Assembly: GCF_030409415.1 (NCBI RefSeq) | Contig: NZ_JAUFPW010000033.1 | Location: 1-64,000 of the forward strand | Reading direction: 5' to 3' | Origin: Pedobacter aquatilis | GTDB taxonomy: Bacteria > Bacteroidota > Bacteroidia > Sphingobacteriales > Sphingobacteriaceae | Length of the DNA: 64,000 nucleotides | In this document: positions 1 through 7,687 of the stretch, piece after piece | Layout of the letters: every line of letters begins with the position of its first letter | Numbering within the stretch: the first letter of the stretch is position 1 | The notes under the pieces: generated by a model | What the model was told of the DNA's origin: nothing | The model's input: only the letters and a program-made list of their open reading frames with translations | Databases searched by the model: none | Translations under genes and position numbers: made by a program

Positions 1-66
1 TAGGCTTTCTCCTCGTCTAGATAACCTAAGATCGTTAAAAAGTTTACTGTAATCTGTTCCAAACAT
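1..66 (-). CDS. Partial CDS at left edge, possibly the N-terminus of an IS4-type transposase
   Basis: An ATG at 64-66 on the minus strand opens a frame that runs off the window edge. The 22 visible residues begin MFGTDYSKLFNDLRLSRRGE. The FNDLRLSRRGESL stretch resembles the N-terminal DNA-binding segment of IS4/Tn5-type transposases (pattern x-D-x-R-L-x-R-R), but 22 residues are too few for a firm call. A short inverted repeat (GGTAG-GCTA-CTACC, about 91-104) lies upstream and might belong to an element end. Confidence 0.35.
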   Translation of the reverse strand, partial: MFGTDYSKLFNDLRLSRRGESL

Positions 67-144
67 GAATCAAAAATAAAAATAAAGATGTGGGTACACG
101 GTAGGCTACTACCGGGTTTAGTATTTAAGAATATCACCTTGTTG

Positions 145-888
145 CTAATATTTTAACTTTAAAATCGGTTCGACTGTGCTGGTGTAAGGATAAATTTCGA
201 GCACATAATAGTAACCTTTAGCATAACTGATTTTATGCTTATCTAAATAGTTTTTAAAATTAAATTCGGTTATCTTCTTTTCAACACGTTGCCTGGCAAG
301 ATTAGTATCGTTAGTTAGAGAGTTAATGTTTAAAATTTTTGCAGTCGAATCAAGTTTTATTGCAACAAGCATGTAATCACTAATTTTATCGGTTATATAA
401 GTTTTTGGTACATTGTATTCAATACCGGTTTCAAATCTAGAGTAATTAAACTTTAGTAACTCTTTTTGATTTTGTAGTGTTTCCAGTATTGGCAATGCTT
501 TAAGCTGATCTAAGTAGAATTTTTCTGCCCTAAAGACTGAGCACATTCCTGTGACTAGATCTCCATCCTGGTTTTTATAACCAAAAATCAGCCACTTGCT
601 TCCCGAGATTAATTTGATATCACAAGAACTCCAAACACTATCAACACCATTATATCCACCAACATTAATTGAATTTATAGCTTTATCACCTTTGTATAGT
701 TGATTTACATTTAGGTTAACCCTATAAAAATCTTTTCCTTTTTCATTATTAAAGGTTTCTTTTATATCGGCAATGGCAACAAAATCAGCGCTTAAAAATT
801 TATGGGTAATGTTTGTTGGTTCACAAACGCAAGCCAATAACTTAATTGTTATTAAATTTATTAAAACAAGTAAAAGTAATTTCTTCAT
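145..888 (-). CDS. NTR/TIMP-like secreted lipoprotein, function unknown
   Basis: This is a 247-residue exported protein. A hydrophobic signal peptide ends in LLAC at about residues 17-20, which fits a lipobox. The next residues, CVCEP, give the Cys-x-Cys start typical of bacterial netrin/TIMP-like (NTR) domains. The pattern CxC, then SADFVAIADI, QLYKGD, SSCDI and TGMCS reproduces the spaced cysteines and beta strands of that fold over residues 20-120. The C-terminal half (about 130-247) shows no domain I recognise and ends with a strand-rich segment like a periplasmic binding or TonB-like tail. It is probably lipid-anchored in the envelope. Partner and substrate are unknown. Confidence 0.7.
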   Translation of the reverse strand: MKKLLLLVLINLITIKLLACVCEPTNITHKFLSADFVAIADIKETFNNEKGKDFYRVNLNVNQLYKGDKAINSINVGGYNGVDSVWSSCDIKLISGSKWLIFGYKNQDGDLVTGMCSVFRAEKFYLDQLKALPILETLQNQKELLKFNYSRFETGIEYNVPKTYITDKISDYMLVAIKLDSTAKILNINSLTNDTNLARQRVEKKITEFNFKNYLDKHKISYAKGYYYVLEIYPYTSTVEPILKLKY

Positions 889-963
889 GATAAAGAGATT
901 ACTTTAAACTATGTTTTCCATAAAATTATTTTAGATGAAAAGACAGTTCAGAAATAAATTCGT

Positions 964-1950
964 TTACTTCTTAGTAAAAGTTCCTCTTGTAAAACCCTCG
1001 CCAATTAAAGTATTATCATCTCTAATTAATAACAAAATAGAGTTTTGCTGGTCGTATAATTTAATCATATCGCCCTCAATTACATATTTAGAGCTAAAGG
1101 AAGAACCTGTATAGATATCATTCACCGTAACCAAATCTTTGCTTTTAAAATCAAAAGATTGGTATTGTACATCTTCTGTTGTAACAAATTGACCAGAAAT
1201 TGTTTTTTCTTTTAAAAAAGTAACGTAGCAGAAATAGCCAGTTACCAAAACAATTAAACTAACTATCAAAATAAAAACCTTATTTCCTTTTGCATATTTA
1301 AAAATGAAAAACAGAATTGTTATTAATAAAACAGCAACTACAACTAAAAAAATAATTTTTGAATTATCCTGATTCGTTTCCGGTATAGATGGTGCCACTA
1401 CCGGCGCATCTGCTTTTTTTACAGGCGATATTCTAACCAAAAATTCTTTACTAACATAGCCTTCGCCATTTGTTACCTTTATTTTAAAGTAACTTGTATT
1501 TGTAGAATCTATAACCGCAACGTTTTCATTTTCTGGTAAATAGCCAATTACTTTGCTTTTTGGGTCAGCCTTTTCTCTTACACGAAGGTTATCTGTAGTA
1601 ACCCGATACATATCTTCAACTCCTGAAACTGTAGCCTTTGTATTTTGTACAGGCTCAATAGGTTGTTGAGCGTTGACTTGAGGATTTGCAGTTTGTGTAG
1701 CAACTTTTTCTAAAAAATCTTTACTTACCCAGCCTTCGCCTTTTTTAAATTTCACCTTGAAAAATTTATCATTGGAGGCATCTACAACTGATACGGTTTC
1801 ATTTTGAGGTATCGACCCAATAACTTTACTTTTTTGATCGCTAGCCGCTCTAACCCTTAGCTCATCGGCAGTTACACGGTAAGTCTCTTGTGCAAAAAGT
1901 TGTACAGATAAAAGAACGAAAGCAAAGAAAGAAAAAAGGGTTTTAGACAT
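964..1950 (-). CDS. Membrane protein with two bacterial SH3 domains
   Basis: The protein is about 328 residues when started at the ATG at 1950, which gives a clean signal peptide ending in QLFAQ; an in-frame ATG at 1977 adds nine residues. Two SH3b domains follow, each opening with YRVTxDxLRVR and ending with GEGWVSKDFL or GEGYVSKEFL. They are separated by a Gln/Pro-rich linker. Two hydrophobic helices lie at roughly residues 197-218 and 224-245, followed by a small C-terminal domain of about 80 residues. SH3b domains usually bind cell-wall peptides, so a periplasmic murein-sensing or anchoring role is likely but unproven. It is read in the same direction as the TPM-domain gene upstream. Confidence 0.75.
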   Translation of the reverse strand: MSKTLFSFFAFVLLSVQLFAQETYRVTADELRVRAASDQKSKVIGSIPQNETVSVVDASNDKFFKVKFKKGEGWVSKDFLEKVATQTANPQVNAQQPIEPVQNTKATVSGVEDMYRVTTDNLRVREKADPKSKVIGYLPENENVAVIDSTNTSYFKIKVTNGEGYVSKEFLVRISPVKKADAPVVAPSIPETNQDNSKIIFLVVVAVLLITILFFIFKYAKGNKVFILIVSLIVLVTGYFCYVTFLKEKTISGQFVTTEDVQYQSFDFKSKDLVTVNDIYTGSSFSSKYVIEGDMIKLYDQQNSILLLIRDDNTLIGEGFTRGTFTKK

Positions 1951-2094
1951 TTTGTATTTATTAATTTGTTTGAGCACATCTTTTTTAGTGTGATGCTATT
2001 GAAAATGCATATTGCACATTAAATGTGCCAAAGGTAATAAACATCAAATTAAACTTACAATAAAAGGTTATTATGGCTATTTCATTGGTTAATA

Positions 2095-3576
2095 CTACCA
2101 ACTGCCACCAGAACCACCGCCACCACTGCTTCCGCCACCCCAGCTTCCGCTACTTGATGATGAAGATGAACCACTTGAGCTCGAACTACTACTGTTAGAA
2201 GATGTAGATTCTACCAGCATAGCAAGTACTACGGTTTTGATGAAAATTTCGTGGTCACAATTTGCGCACCTTTGTATCTTTTTACCTTCGCCGGTTCTGC
2301 TATAGGTAGCACGTTTTACCGTTATTACTTTAGGTTCCGCTAGTGTTTTAAATTTACAATTTGGGCACTCGCTGTAATCATCAAAATTTTCTGCCGGCCA
2401 AGCCTTAATTTGATGTTCTTTTTTATCTGCACTTTCCCAAATGTCGTAATCATAAACCAAAAGCGTTTCTTCTTTTCTTTGTGCTGAGCTTAAATATGGT
2501 TTTCCTTCAACATTAACATCTCTGTTAATGCGAATCATTTCTTTGTTTTTGCTATCTTTTAATGGTGTGAATCGTGTTTTTAAATTATTTCTTCTATTTG
2601 CATTTCTTAAAATCGCTGGTAGTAGTAATGGCGAGATTAATAAAAGTGGCAATGTTTTTTTGTTTAAGTCTTTTGCCGCGGCGAAGAAATTTTCATCATC
2701 AACATGTACTTTTCTTAATGTTGATAAGGCTGCGATATATCTAAAAAAAAGAATTGACGAAAGTATAACATAAAGAATTATTGGAATGCTATTTAATGAA
2801 AAGCCCCAACTCTTAAAATTAAATACAAATGCCCAAACAAAAATTGATACAAATAGAATGAAGAATAGTGCTATACATCCGCCAGCTAATGATTTATCAT
2901 AACTGTTAAAATTTTTGTCTCCTTTTTTAATTTGGTAAACATGTGCTTTTTTCTTGAAGTAAATAAATCCAATTGTAAACAATATTACAATTACAATTGA
3001 ATAAATAGTAGGATCTATCCACTCCGTTTTGCTTTTATTAGTTTGAGCAATTAGCGATTGAATTTCCGCCTCGTTATTTGGATTGTTTAAAAAATCGGCA
3101 ATGGCATTTAATGAGTTGATTATACCTTCATCATATTGTTGTGCTCTAAATGCAGGTAACAAATTTTGTTCCGCAATGTGCTTTAACTTAACATCAGGAA
3201 GCAAACCTTCCAATCCATAGCCTGTTATAAAACGATACTTTCTTCTATCTATTGAAGCAAACAAAAGCAAACCATTGTTTACATCTTTCTTCCCAATTCC
3301 CCATTTTCTAAATAGCTGTACTCCAAAATCGAATTCATCCAAATTTTCATCAAAATCTTTTACAATAACAACAGCGATTTCCGTTTTGGTTTGCTGCTCT
3401 AATCTTGTAATTAATCTGTTTATCGAATCAACATCGAATAAAATTCTGTCTGGGTCGCTTACAAAAAAATCCTGACCCATTTTCTTTGGATCAGGAATTT
3501 CATCAACTTTATATTTTTTTTGTGAAAAACCCTGAAAACAGGTAAAAACCAGAATTAGCAATAATATTTTTCTCAT
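2095..3576 (-). CDS. TPM-domain (YgcG-type) membrane protein with zinc ribbon and Ser/Gly tail
   Basis: The protein is about 493 residues from the ATG at 3576, which starts a signal peptide ending in QGFSQ; an ATG at 3594 adds six residues. A TPM domain (residues about 35-165) contains TEIAVVIVKDFDE, RKWGIGKKDVNNGLLL and YRFITGYGLEG, which are hallmarks of the family. Three or so transmembrane helices follow, between about 190 and 290. The cytosolic part carries a four-cysteine zinc-ribbon pair, CPNC and CANC, near residues 405-440. The last 40 residues are almost only Ser, Gly and Trp, as in many YgcG proteins. TPM proteins are linked to envelope maintenance and photosystem repair. The role here is not known. 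Confidence 0.85.
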   Translation of the reverse strand: MRKILLLILVFTCFQGFSQKKYKVDEIPDPKKMGQDFFVSDPDRILFDVDSINRLITRLEQQTKTEIAVVIVKDFDENLDEFDFGVQLFRKWGIGKKDVNNGLLLFASIDRRKYRFITGYGLEGLLPDVKLKHIAEQNLLPAFRAQQYDEGIINSLNAIADFLNNPNNEAEIQSLIAQTNKSKTEWIDPTIYSIVIVILFTIGFIYFKKKAHVYQIKKGDKNFNSYDKSLAGGCIALFFILFVSIFVWAFVFNFKSWGFSLNSIPIILYVILSSILFFRYIAALSTLRKVHVDDENFFAAAKDLNKKTLPLLLISPLLLPAILRNANRRNNLKTRFTPLKDSKNKEMIRINRDVNVEGKPYLSSAQRKEETLLVYDYDIWESADKKEHQIKAWPAENFDDYSECPNCKFKTLAEPKVITVKRATYSRTGEGKKIQRCANCDHEIFIKTVVLAMLVESTSSNSSSSSSSGSSSSSSSGSWGGGSSGGGGSGGSW

Positions 3577-3630
3577 CGAAATAATTCTTGTCATGAACTC
3601 TGGAATGATTACTATATGATGTGCTATTAA

Positions 3631-4461
3631 CTACTCGTTTAATATCCTATCCAAGATTTTATCAAGCTTAGCTTTGCTTTTTACGTATGGTTGCAAATCG
3701 AATAATTTAACAGTTTTAAATTCGATAGGGTGACTTTCGCTTTGCAATGAAATATAACCTGATTTAAGTGGTTTGCCATCAATTTTAACTTTAGCATCGT
3801 AATTTGAAACACTACCGCCTCCGATTTGAGGTTTCGTATATTCTAAAACCACTTCTTTATTTAAGATGTGTTTAATCACAGAATCGCCTAATACTAAAAA
3901 TTCTGCTGTAACCCATTGGTCGCCATGATAAGTTTTTGATTTAGAATCAAGGCAATGCTGTGTTAATAATTTGCCTTGAAAATCGATTTGTGTTCCTGGC
4001 GTACAAACATTACTAGTGTGTCTATCATGCTCTCCATCGCCACCAAGAATTTGTCCTTCAATAGAAATTGGGAAATCCTGATTTTTCAAAATGGTTTCTG
4101 GTGCCTGACAATGAAGCATTACACCGCTATTTCTTGTAGCCCATCCTTCTCCACCTTTTGCTTGTTCGCCAACAAAGCGGTATGTTATTTTTATTAGATA
4201 TGACGAAAATGGCTTTTTGTAATATATGTGACCATATTGTTGGTCAAAATCTGTATAGCCATCATACCTAACTTTCATTAAGCCATCTTCCACTCTAAAT
4301 GTATTACCATAATTATCATTTAGATCATGTTTCGCAATTTTAACCGTCCAATCTTTTAAATCTTTACCGTTGAAAAGATTAATCCAGCCTTTTTGAGCTT
4401 GAGATTTAAAACAAGTAAAACACGAAAGCAAAATAATTGAATAGAGAAGTTTTAATTTCAT
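3631..4461 (-). CDS. DUF1080 protein (3-keto-disaccharide hydrolase family), secreted
   Basis: This is a 276-residue protein with a signal peptide ending in SQAQ. The DUF1080 lectin-like jelly-roll fold is recognised by the N-terminal GWINLFNGKDLKDWTVK, the central YLIKITYRF strand, NSGVMLHCQAPE and the C-terminal SGYISLQSESHPIEF. Family members bind or hydrolyse sugars, and characterised ones act on 3-keto-glycosides, so a periplasmic carbohydrate role is likely. It stands alone here. A two-domain relative lies at 35.4 kb beside oxidoreductases that could make 3-keto substrates. The substrate is unknown. Confidence 0.85.
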   Translation of the reverse strand: MKLKLLYSIILLSCFTCFKSQAQKGWINLFNGKDLKDWTVKIAKHDLNDNYGNTFRVEDGLMKVRYDGYTDFDQQYGHIYYKKPFSSYLIKITYRFVGEQAKGGEGWATRNSGVMLHCQAPETILKNQDFPISIEGQILGGDGEHDRHTSNVCTPGTQIDFQGKLLTQHCLDSKSKTYHGDQWVTAEFLVLGDSVIKHILNKEVVLEYTKPQIGGGSVSNYDAKVKIDGKPLKSGYISLQSESHPIEFKTVKLFDLQPYVKSKAKLDKILDRILNE

Positions 4462-4522
4462 TTGAAATGATTATTGGTTTCGCTAAAAATATGAAATTAA
4501 ATCAATAAGCTTACAGGATAAA

Positions 4523-5209
4523 TTAAGTAGTTTCTGCTAAAAATGGCTCAACTCTTTCTAACGCGAAAGCAAGTTGTTCTTCTTGAGTTAAGTCAGTATT
4601 ATCTAAAATAACAGCATCTTCAGCCCTTACCAAAGGACTTTCTTTTCTAGTCGTGTCTGCGTAATCTCTATGTGCCAGATTTTCAAATACTTCCTCTAAG
4701 CTTGTCGTGTTATTTCCTTTGCTTTCTAATTCCTTAAACCTTCTCTCGGCTCTGATTTTTGGATCGGCGGTCATAAAAAATTTAATTGGCGCATTAGGAA
4801 AAACAGTAGTTCCGATATCTCGACCATCCATAACAATGTTTTTCGATTTACCCATGCGTTGTTGTTGTTTAACCATTTCATGGCGAACAATTTTATGTGC
4901 TGATACCTCGCTCACATTTTCTGAAACTGGCATTAAACGAATTTCATCGGAAGCTTCTTCACCATTTAGCGTAATATGAGATTGATAATCACGAGAATGA
5001 AAATTTAACTCGATATGTTGCAAAGCATCAATAACTTTAGCATCATCATTTATATCAATTTCATTTCTTAAAAAATACAAAGTTACTGCCCGATACATAG
5101 CACCGCTATCGATGTAAATAAATCCTAATTTTTTAGCGAGTGCCTTTGCAAGCGTGCTTTTTCCGCAAGATGAATAGCCATCAATAGCTACAACAAGGTT
5201 TTTTATCAT
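4523..5209 (-). CDS. cmk: Cytidylate kinase
   Basis: This 228-residue cytosolic nucleoside monophosphate kinase transfers phosphate from ATP to CMP or dCMP. The P-loop GYSSCGKSTLAKAL lies near residues 11-24, followed by the substrate segment YIDSGAMYRAVTLYFLR. The motif MDGRDIGTTVFPNAPIKFF and the RRFKELE arginines belong to the LID and NMP-binding parts. The length is normal for the family. It is transcribed leftward, with a terminator of the preceding gene (5266-5295) upstream, so it probably has its own promoter. Confidence 0.95.
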   Translation of the reverse strand: MIKNLVVAIDGYSSCGKSTLAKALAKKLGFIYIDSGAMYRAVTLYFLRNEIDINDDAKVIDALQHIELNFHSRDYQSHITLNGEEASDEIRLMPVSENVSEVSAHKIVRHEMVKQQQRMGKSKNIVMDGRDIGTTVFPNAPIKFFMTADPKIRAERRFKELESKGNNTTSLEEVFENLAHRDYADTTRKESPLVRAEDAVILDNTDLTQEEQLAFALERVEPFLAETT

Positions 5210-5265
5210 TGTAGTACAAAGGTAAAAAATAGAAACATAATGCTCAGTATTTAATTCTCTAAAAC

Positions 5266-5295
5266 AAAAAATGCGAACCTTAAAGTTCGCATTTT
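5266..5295 (-). terminator. Rho-independent terminator downstream of the 5297-6082 gene
   Basis: On the minus strand the stem AAATGCGAAC pairs with GTTCGCATTT around a short loop. It is followed by a run of mainly T residues (complement of 5261-5270). It sits directly after the stop of the membrane-protein gene and before cmk. Confidence 0.75.
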
Positions 5296-5296
5296 C

Positions 5297-6082
5297 CTAT
5301 TTATCAAATTTGGCAATCCACACAGCGTTGTATGGATGGAGCCAACCCTCGTGTTGTAAGTACCAAAATAAGCCTTCATCAATACGAAAGGCAAACATAC
5401 CACCTAAAATGTGATTTGCATTTTGCGTGGTGTAATTTTTACGGTAGTTAAAATTGGTAATCAAAACTGCTTTCTTGTGGTCGCCTTCATCAGTAATTTC
5501 TAATGTACAAGGATCAAAAGCAGCCGCGAATCTGAAGTTTCCATTAAAACGTTCGCCCCATTTATCCCAGGCAACGCTATTTTTTCCTTTTAAATGCATC
5601 ATTTTTTTGATGTCTGGTGCCTGAAGGAAGTCATCAGAATAAAAAATTCTCGTTTTACTTTGTTTAGGAAATAATAAATAAAAATTTTGAATACTCGCTT
5701 CTGGAAAAGGAATAATATCGCCAATGGTAATAATTAAAAGCGTACCATAAATGGCACATTTTTCTTTAAACTGTAAATGATATCCTTGATTTATCTGATC
5801 TTGAAAAGCTGCCGCATTTTTATTGTACTGTTTTAAATTATATGGAGTAGATAATACAAAAAGCGCAATACCGGATAATAAAGTAATTGTTATAAATTTT
5901 CTATTTTTCTTTCTGAAAAAGGATACAATTGCAAAAATTAACGTTACCAAAAACAAGTAAAATACATGGAGCGAATAACAAAATGTCCACAGTAATAAAA
6001 ATAGGAATACGGTACAAATAATTATGAATAAGAGGGTTCTTAAGAAATAGCCTAATTTCTCAATAAAGGTTTTGGGTTTCAT
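5297..6082 (-). CDS. Hypothetical membrane protein
   Basis: This 261-residue protein is not assigned to a family. Residues about 13-65 contain two or three closely packed hydrophobic helices rich in Phe and Leu, and a further helix lies at about 67-80. The rest (about 85-261) is soluble and aromatic-rich, ending in FWYLQHEGWLHPYNAVWIAKF. It is probably an inner-membrane protein with a periplasmic domain. Its terminator separates it from cmk, so it looks monocistronic. No catalytic motif was recognised. Confidence 0.65.
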   Translation of the reverse strand: MKPKTFIEKLGYFLRTLLFIIICTVFLFLLLWTFCYSLHVFYLFLVTLIFAIVSFFRKKNRKFITITLLSGIALFVLSTPYNLKQYNKNAAAFQDQINQGYHLQFKEKCAIYGTLLIITIGDIIPFPEASIQNFYLLFPKQSKTRIFYSDDFLQAPDIKKMMHLKGKNSVAWDKWGERFNGNFRFAAAFDPCTLEITDEGDHKKAVLITNFNYRKNYTTQNANHILGGMFAFRIDEGLFWYLQHEGWLHPYNAVWIAKFDK

Positions 6083-6234
6083 GATGTTTGAAGCTCGAAT
6101 ATGTCTGGAATGATTTTTTGAAGTTATAATTTATCATCGAATAAACAAAATGCTATAATAATGAATGACCAGTTTGATATTTTTAGCTTTTAATTTTTCA
6201 TATATATTTACCGTATTATTGTAATTTCTATCTG

Positions 6235-6645
6235 ATGATTCCTGACAAAGAACAAATTTTAAAAAACATATCGTTTAAAACATCAAGAAGCAGCGGCAAG
6301 GGCGGACAAAATGTAAATAAAGTTTCTAGCAAAGTAGAACTCATTTTTAACATCAGTACTGCAAGTTTTTTATCTCAACAAGAAAAAGAATTGTTGCTTA
6401 AAAAACTTTCAAATCGCATTGATAATGAAGGTTTGCTTCATATTGTTACCCAGGAAGATAGAAGTCAGCTATTAAACAAGGAAAAAACAATAGTTAAGCT
6501 AATTGATTTGATTAAAAAATCACTATTGGTGCAGAAAGAGCGTAAAGCAGTTAAAATACCGAAAGCAATAATCGAAAAAAGATTGAGAAATAAAGCCGAA
6601 AATTCTTCCAAAAAAGAAACAAGAAGGAAGCCTTCTTTAGATTAA
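6235..6645 (+). CDS. arfB: ArfB-type peptidyl-tRNA hydrolase (ribosome rescue)
   Basis: This is a 136-residue class I release-factor-like protein. The catalytic GGQ lies in SSGKGGQNVNKVSSKVEL at residues about 20-37, with the expected flanking basic residues. A Lys/Arg-rich C-terminal tail (RLRNKAENSSKKETRRKP) is the part of ArfB/YaeJ that enters the empty mRNA channel. It lacks the codon-recognition domain of RF1 and RF2, as expected. It should hydrolyse peptidyl-tRNA on stalled ribosomes. The 3' end overlaps the convergent LpxR-like gene by four bases. Confidence 0.9.
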   Translation: MIPDKEQILKNISFKTSRSSGKGGQNVNKVSSKVELIFNISTASFLSQQEKELLLKKLSNRIDNEGLLHIVTQEDRSQLLNKEKTIVKLIDLIKKSLLVQKERKAVKIPKAIIEKRLRNKAENSSKKETRRKPSLD

Positions 6646-7595
6646 TTTAATTTTCCGAAACGATAATATAAACTTAGTCCACCATAGTTTTGAGGTTTGG
6701 CTTCACTTTTAACTTCTTTGGTTTTGAAAATTATATTAAAATCAATAGTAAATCTTTGCGAACTATAATTTACCCCAAATTGCTGCTCGAAAACGATTGG
6801 TTTAACTCCAAAAGTTAAAGGGCTATTATTGTTAAATAAGCTTCCCTGTATGGTTGCATCATAAGCAACAACATTTAATTGTGGTTTTAAGTAGAAGAAA
6901 AATTCTGAATTATTTAGCTTCTTGGTTTTTGCCTCTCCGATTACTGCATTATGATAAGCCGAATTGAACAATTGATTTAGTTTTCCTGCCCTAAATACTG
7001 CTGAGGCTCCAACACCGCTAAAAGTTGTACCTAAATTTGCGTAACCGTTTCCGCTTAAATCTACTGCATTATCATTCGAACGTATAATTAGCTTACTGTA
7101 GTTAGCGGATAAATTAACAGCAATTTCATTTTTAATTTGATATTCCCAGCCTGCCGGTTTATAGAAACCAACTGTTTTATGAAGAAACTCTTGTGCATCT
7201 TGTGCCAAAGAATTTGGGCCTACGGTTCCTATTTCGATAGAAGTTTTAAGTAAACTTTCTTTTTTGTAGAAAATGGAATACGCTGCGCCAGCATACAAGT
7301 ACCCCGCAAAAGGTCGGTCTTGATCTTCTTTCTTAGCAACCATTCCCCAATACGGAGTATATATTTTTTGCCCAACTGAAATTTCGAAGGTCTTTTTCTC
7401 TACATTTTCTGATAAATTATTCGGATTTAAAGCTCGTCTGAAATAAATGAATAAGCCATTGGTATAATACCTATCATTTAAAGTGGCTAAGTAAGCGTCG
7501 TTTTCGGTTTTAAAACCAAATTCGTTTTTAAAACTTTGCGCATTGACTTCGCAGAAAAAAAATATTGCAATTAAGGAAAGTAAAAATGATTTCAT
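6642..7595 (-). CDS. Lipid A deacylase LpxR-like outer membrane protein (DUF2219)
   Basis: This 317-residue protein has a signal peptide ending in CEVNAQ. The N-terminal ENDAYLATLNDRYYTNGLFI is the conserved start of the LpxR/DUF2219 barrel family, with the Asn/Asp and tyrosine pattern around the active site. DRPFAGYLYAGAAYS and alternating amphipathic strands continue to a C-terminal aromatic strand, as in outer-membrane beta barrels. LpxR removes the 3'-acyl chain of lipid A, but the activity of Bacteroidota members is less certain. The start codon follows a hairpin and T-run with no space for a Shine-Dalgarno site. Confidence 0.82.
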   Translation of the reverse strand: MKSFLLSLIAIFFFCEVNAQSFKNEFGFKTENDAYLATLNDRYYTNGLFIYFRRALNPNNLSENVEKKTFEISVGQKIYTPYWGMVAKKEDQDRPFAGYLYAGAAYSIFYKKESLLKTSIEIGTVGPNSLAQDAQEFLHKTVGFYKPAGWEYQIKNEIAVNLSANYSKLIIRSNDNAVDLSGNGYANLGTTFSGVGASAVFRAGKLNQLFNSAYHNAVIGEAKTKKLNNSEFFFYLKPQLNVVAYDATIQGSLFNNNSPLTFGVKPIVFEQQFGVNYSSQRFTIDFNIIFKTKEVKSEAKPQNYGGLSLYYRFGKLN

Positions 7596-7622
7596 AAAAA
7601 AGTCCCGATAATTATCGGGACT
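7596..7622 (-). terminator. Terminator-like hairpin between lon and the LpxR-like gene
   Basis: A perfect 22-bp palindrome (AGTCCCGATAA and its complement, 7601-7622) is followed on the minus strand by six T residues that directly touch the ATG at 7595. It can terminate lon transcripts. It would also form the immediate leader of the LpxR-like mRNA if transcription starts at a TACATTTA box just upstream. Confidence 0.7.
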
Positions 7623-7687
7623 ATAAATGTATTTAATGTATTTGAATTAATTATCTGTGCAGTTCAATAAAAATCGATTATTGAAAA

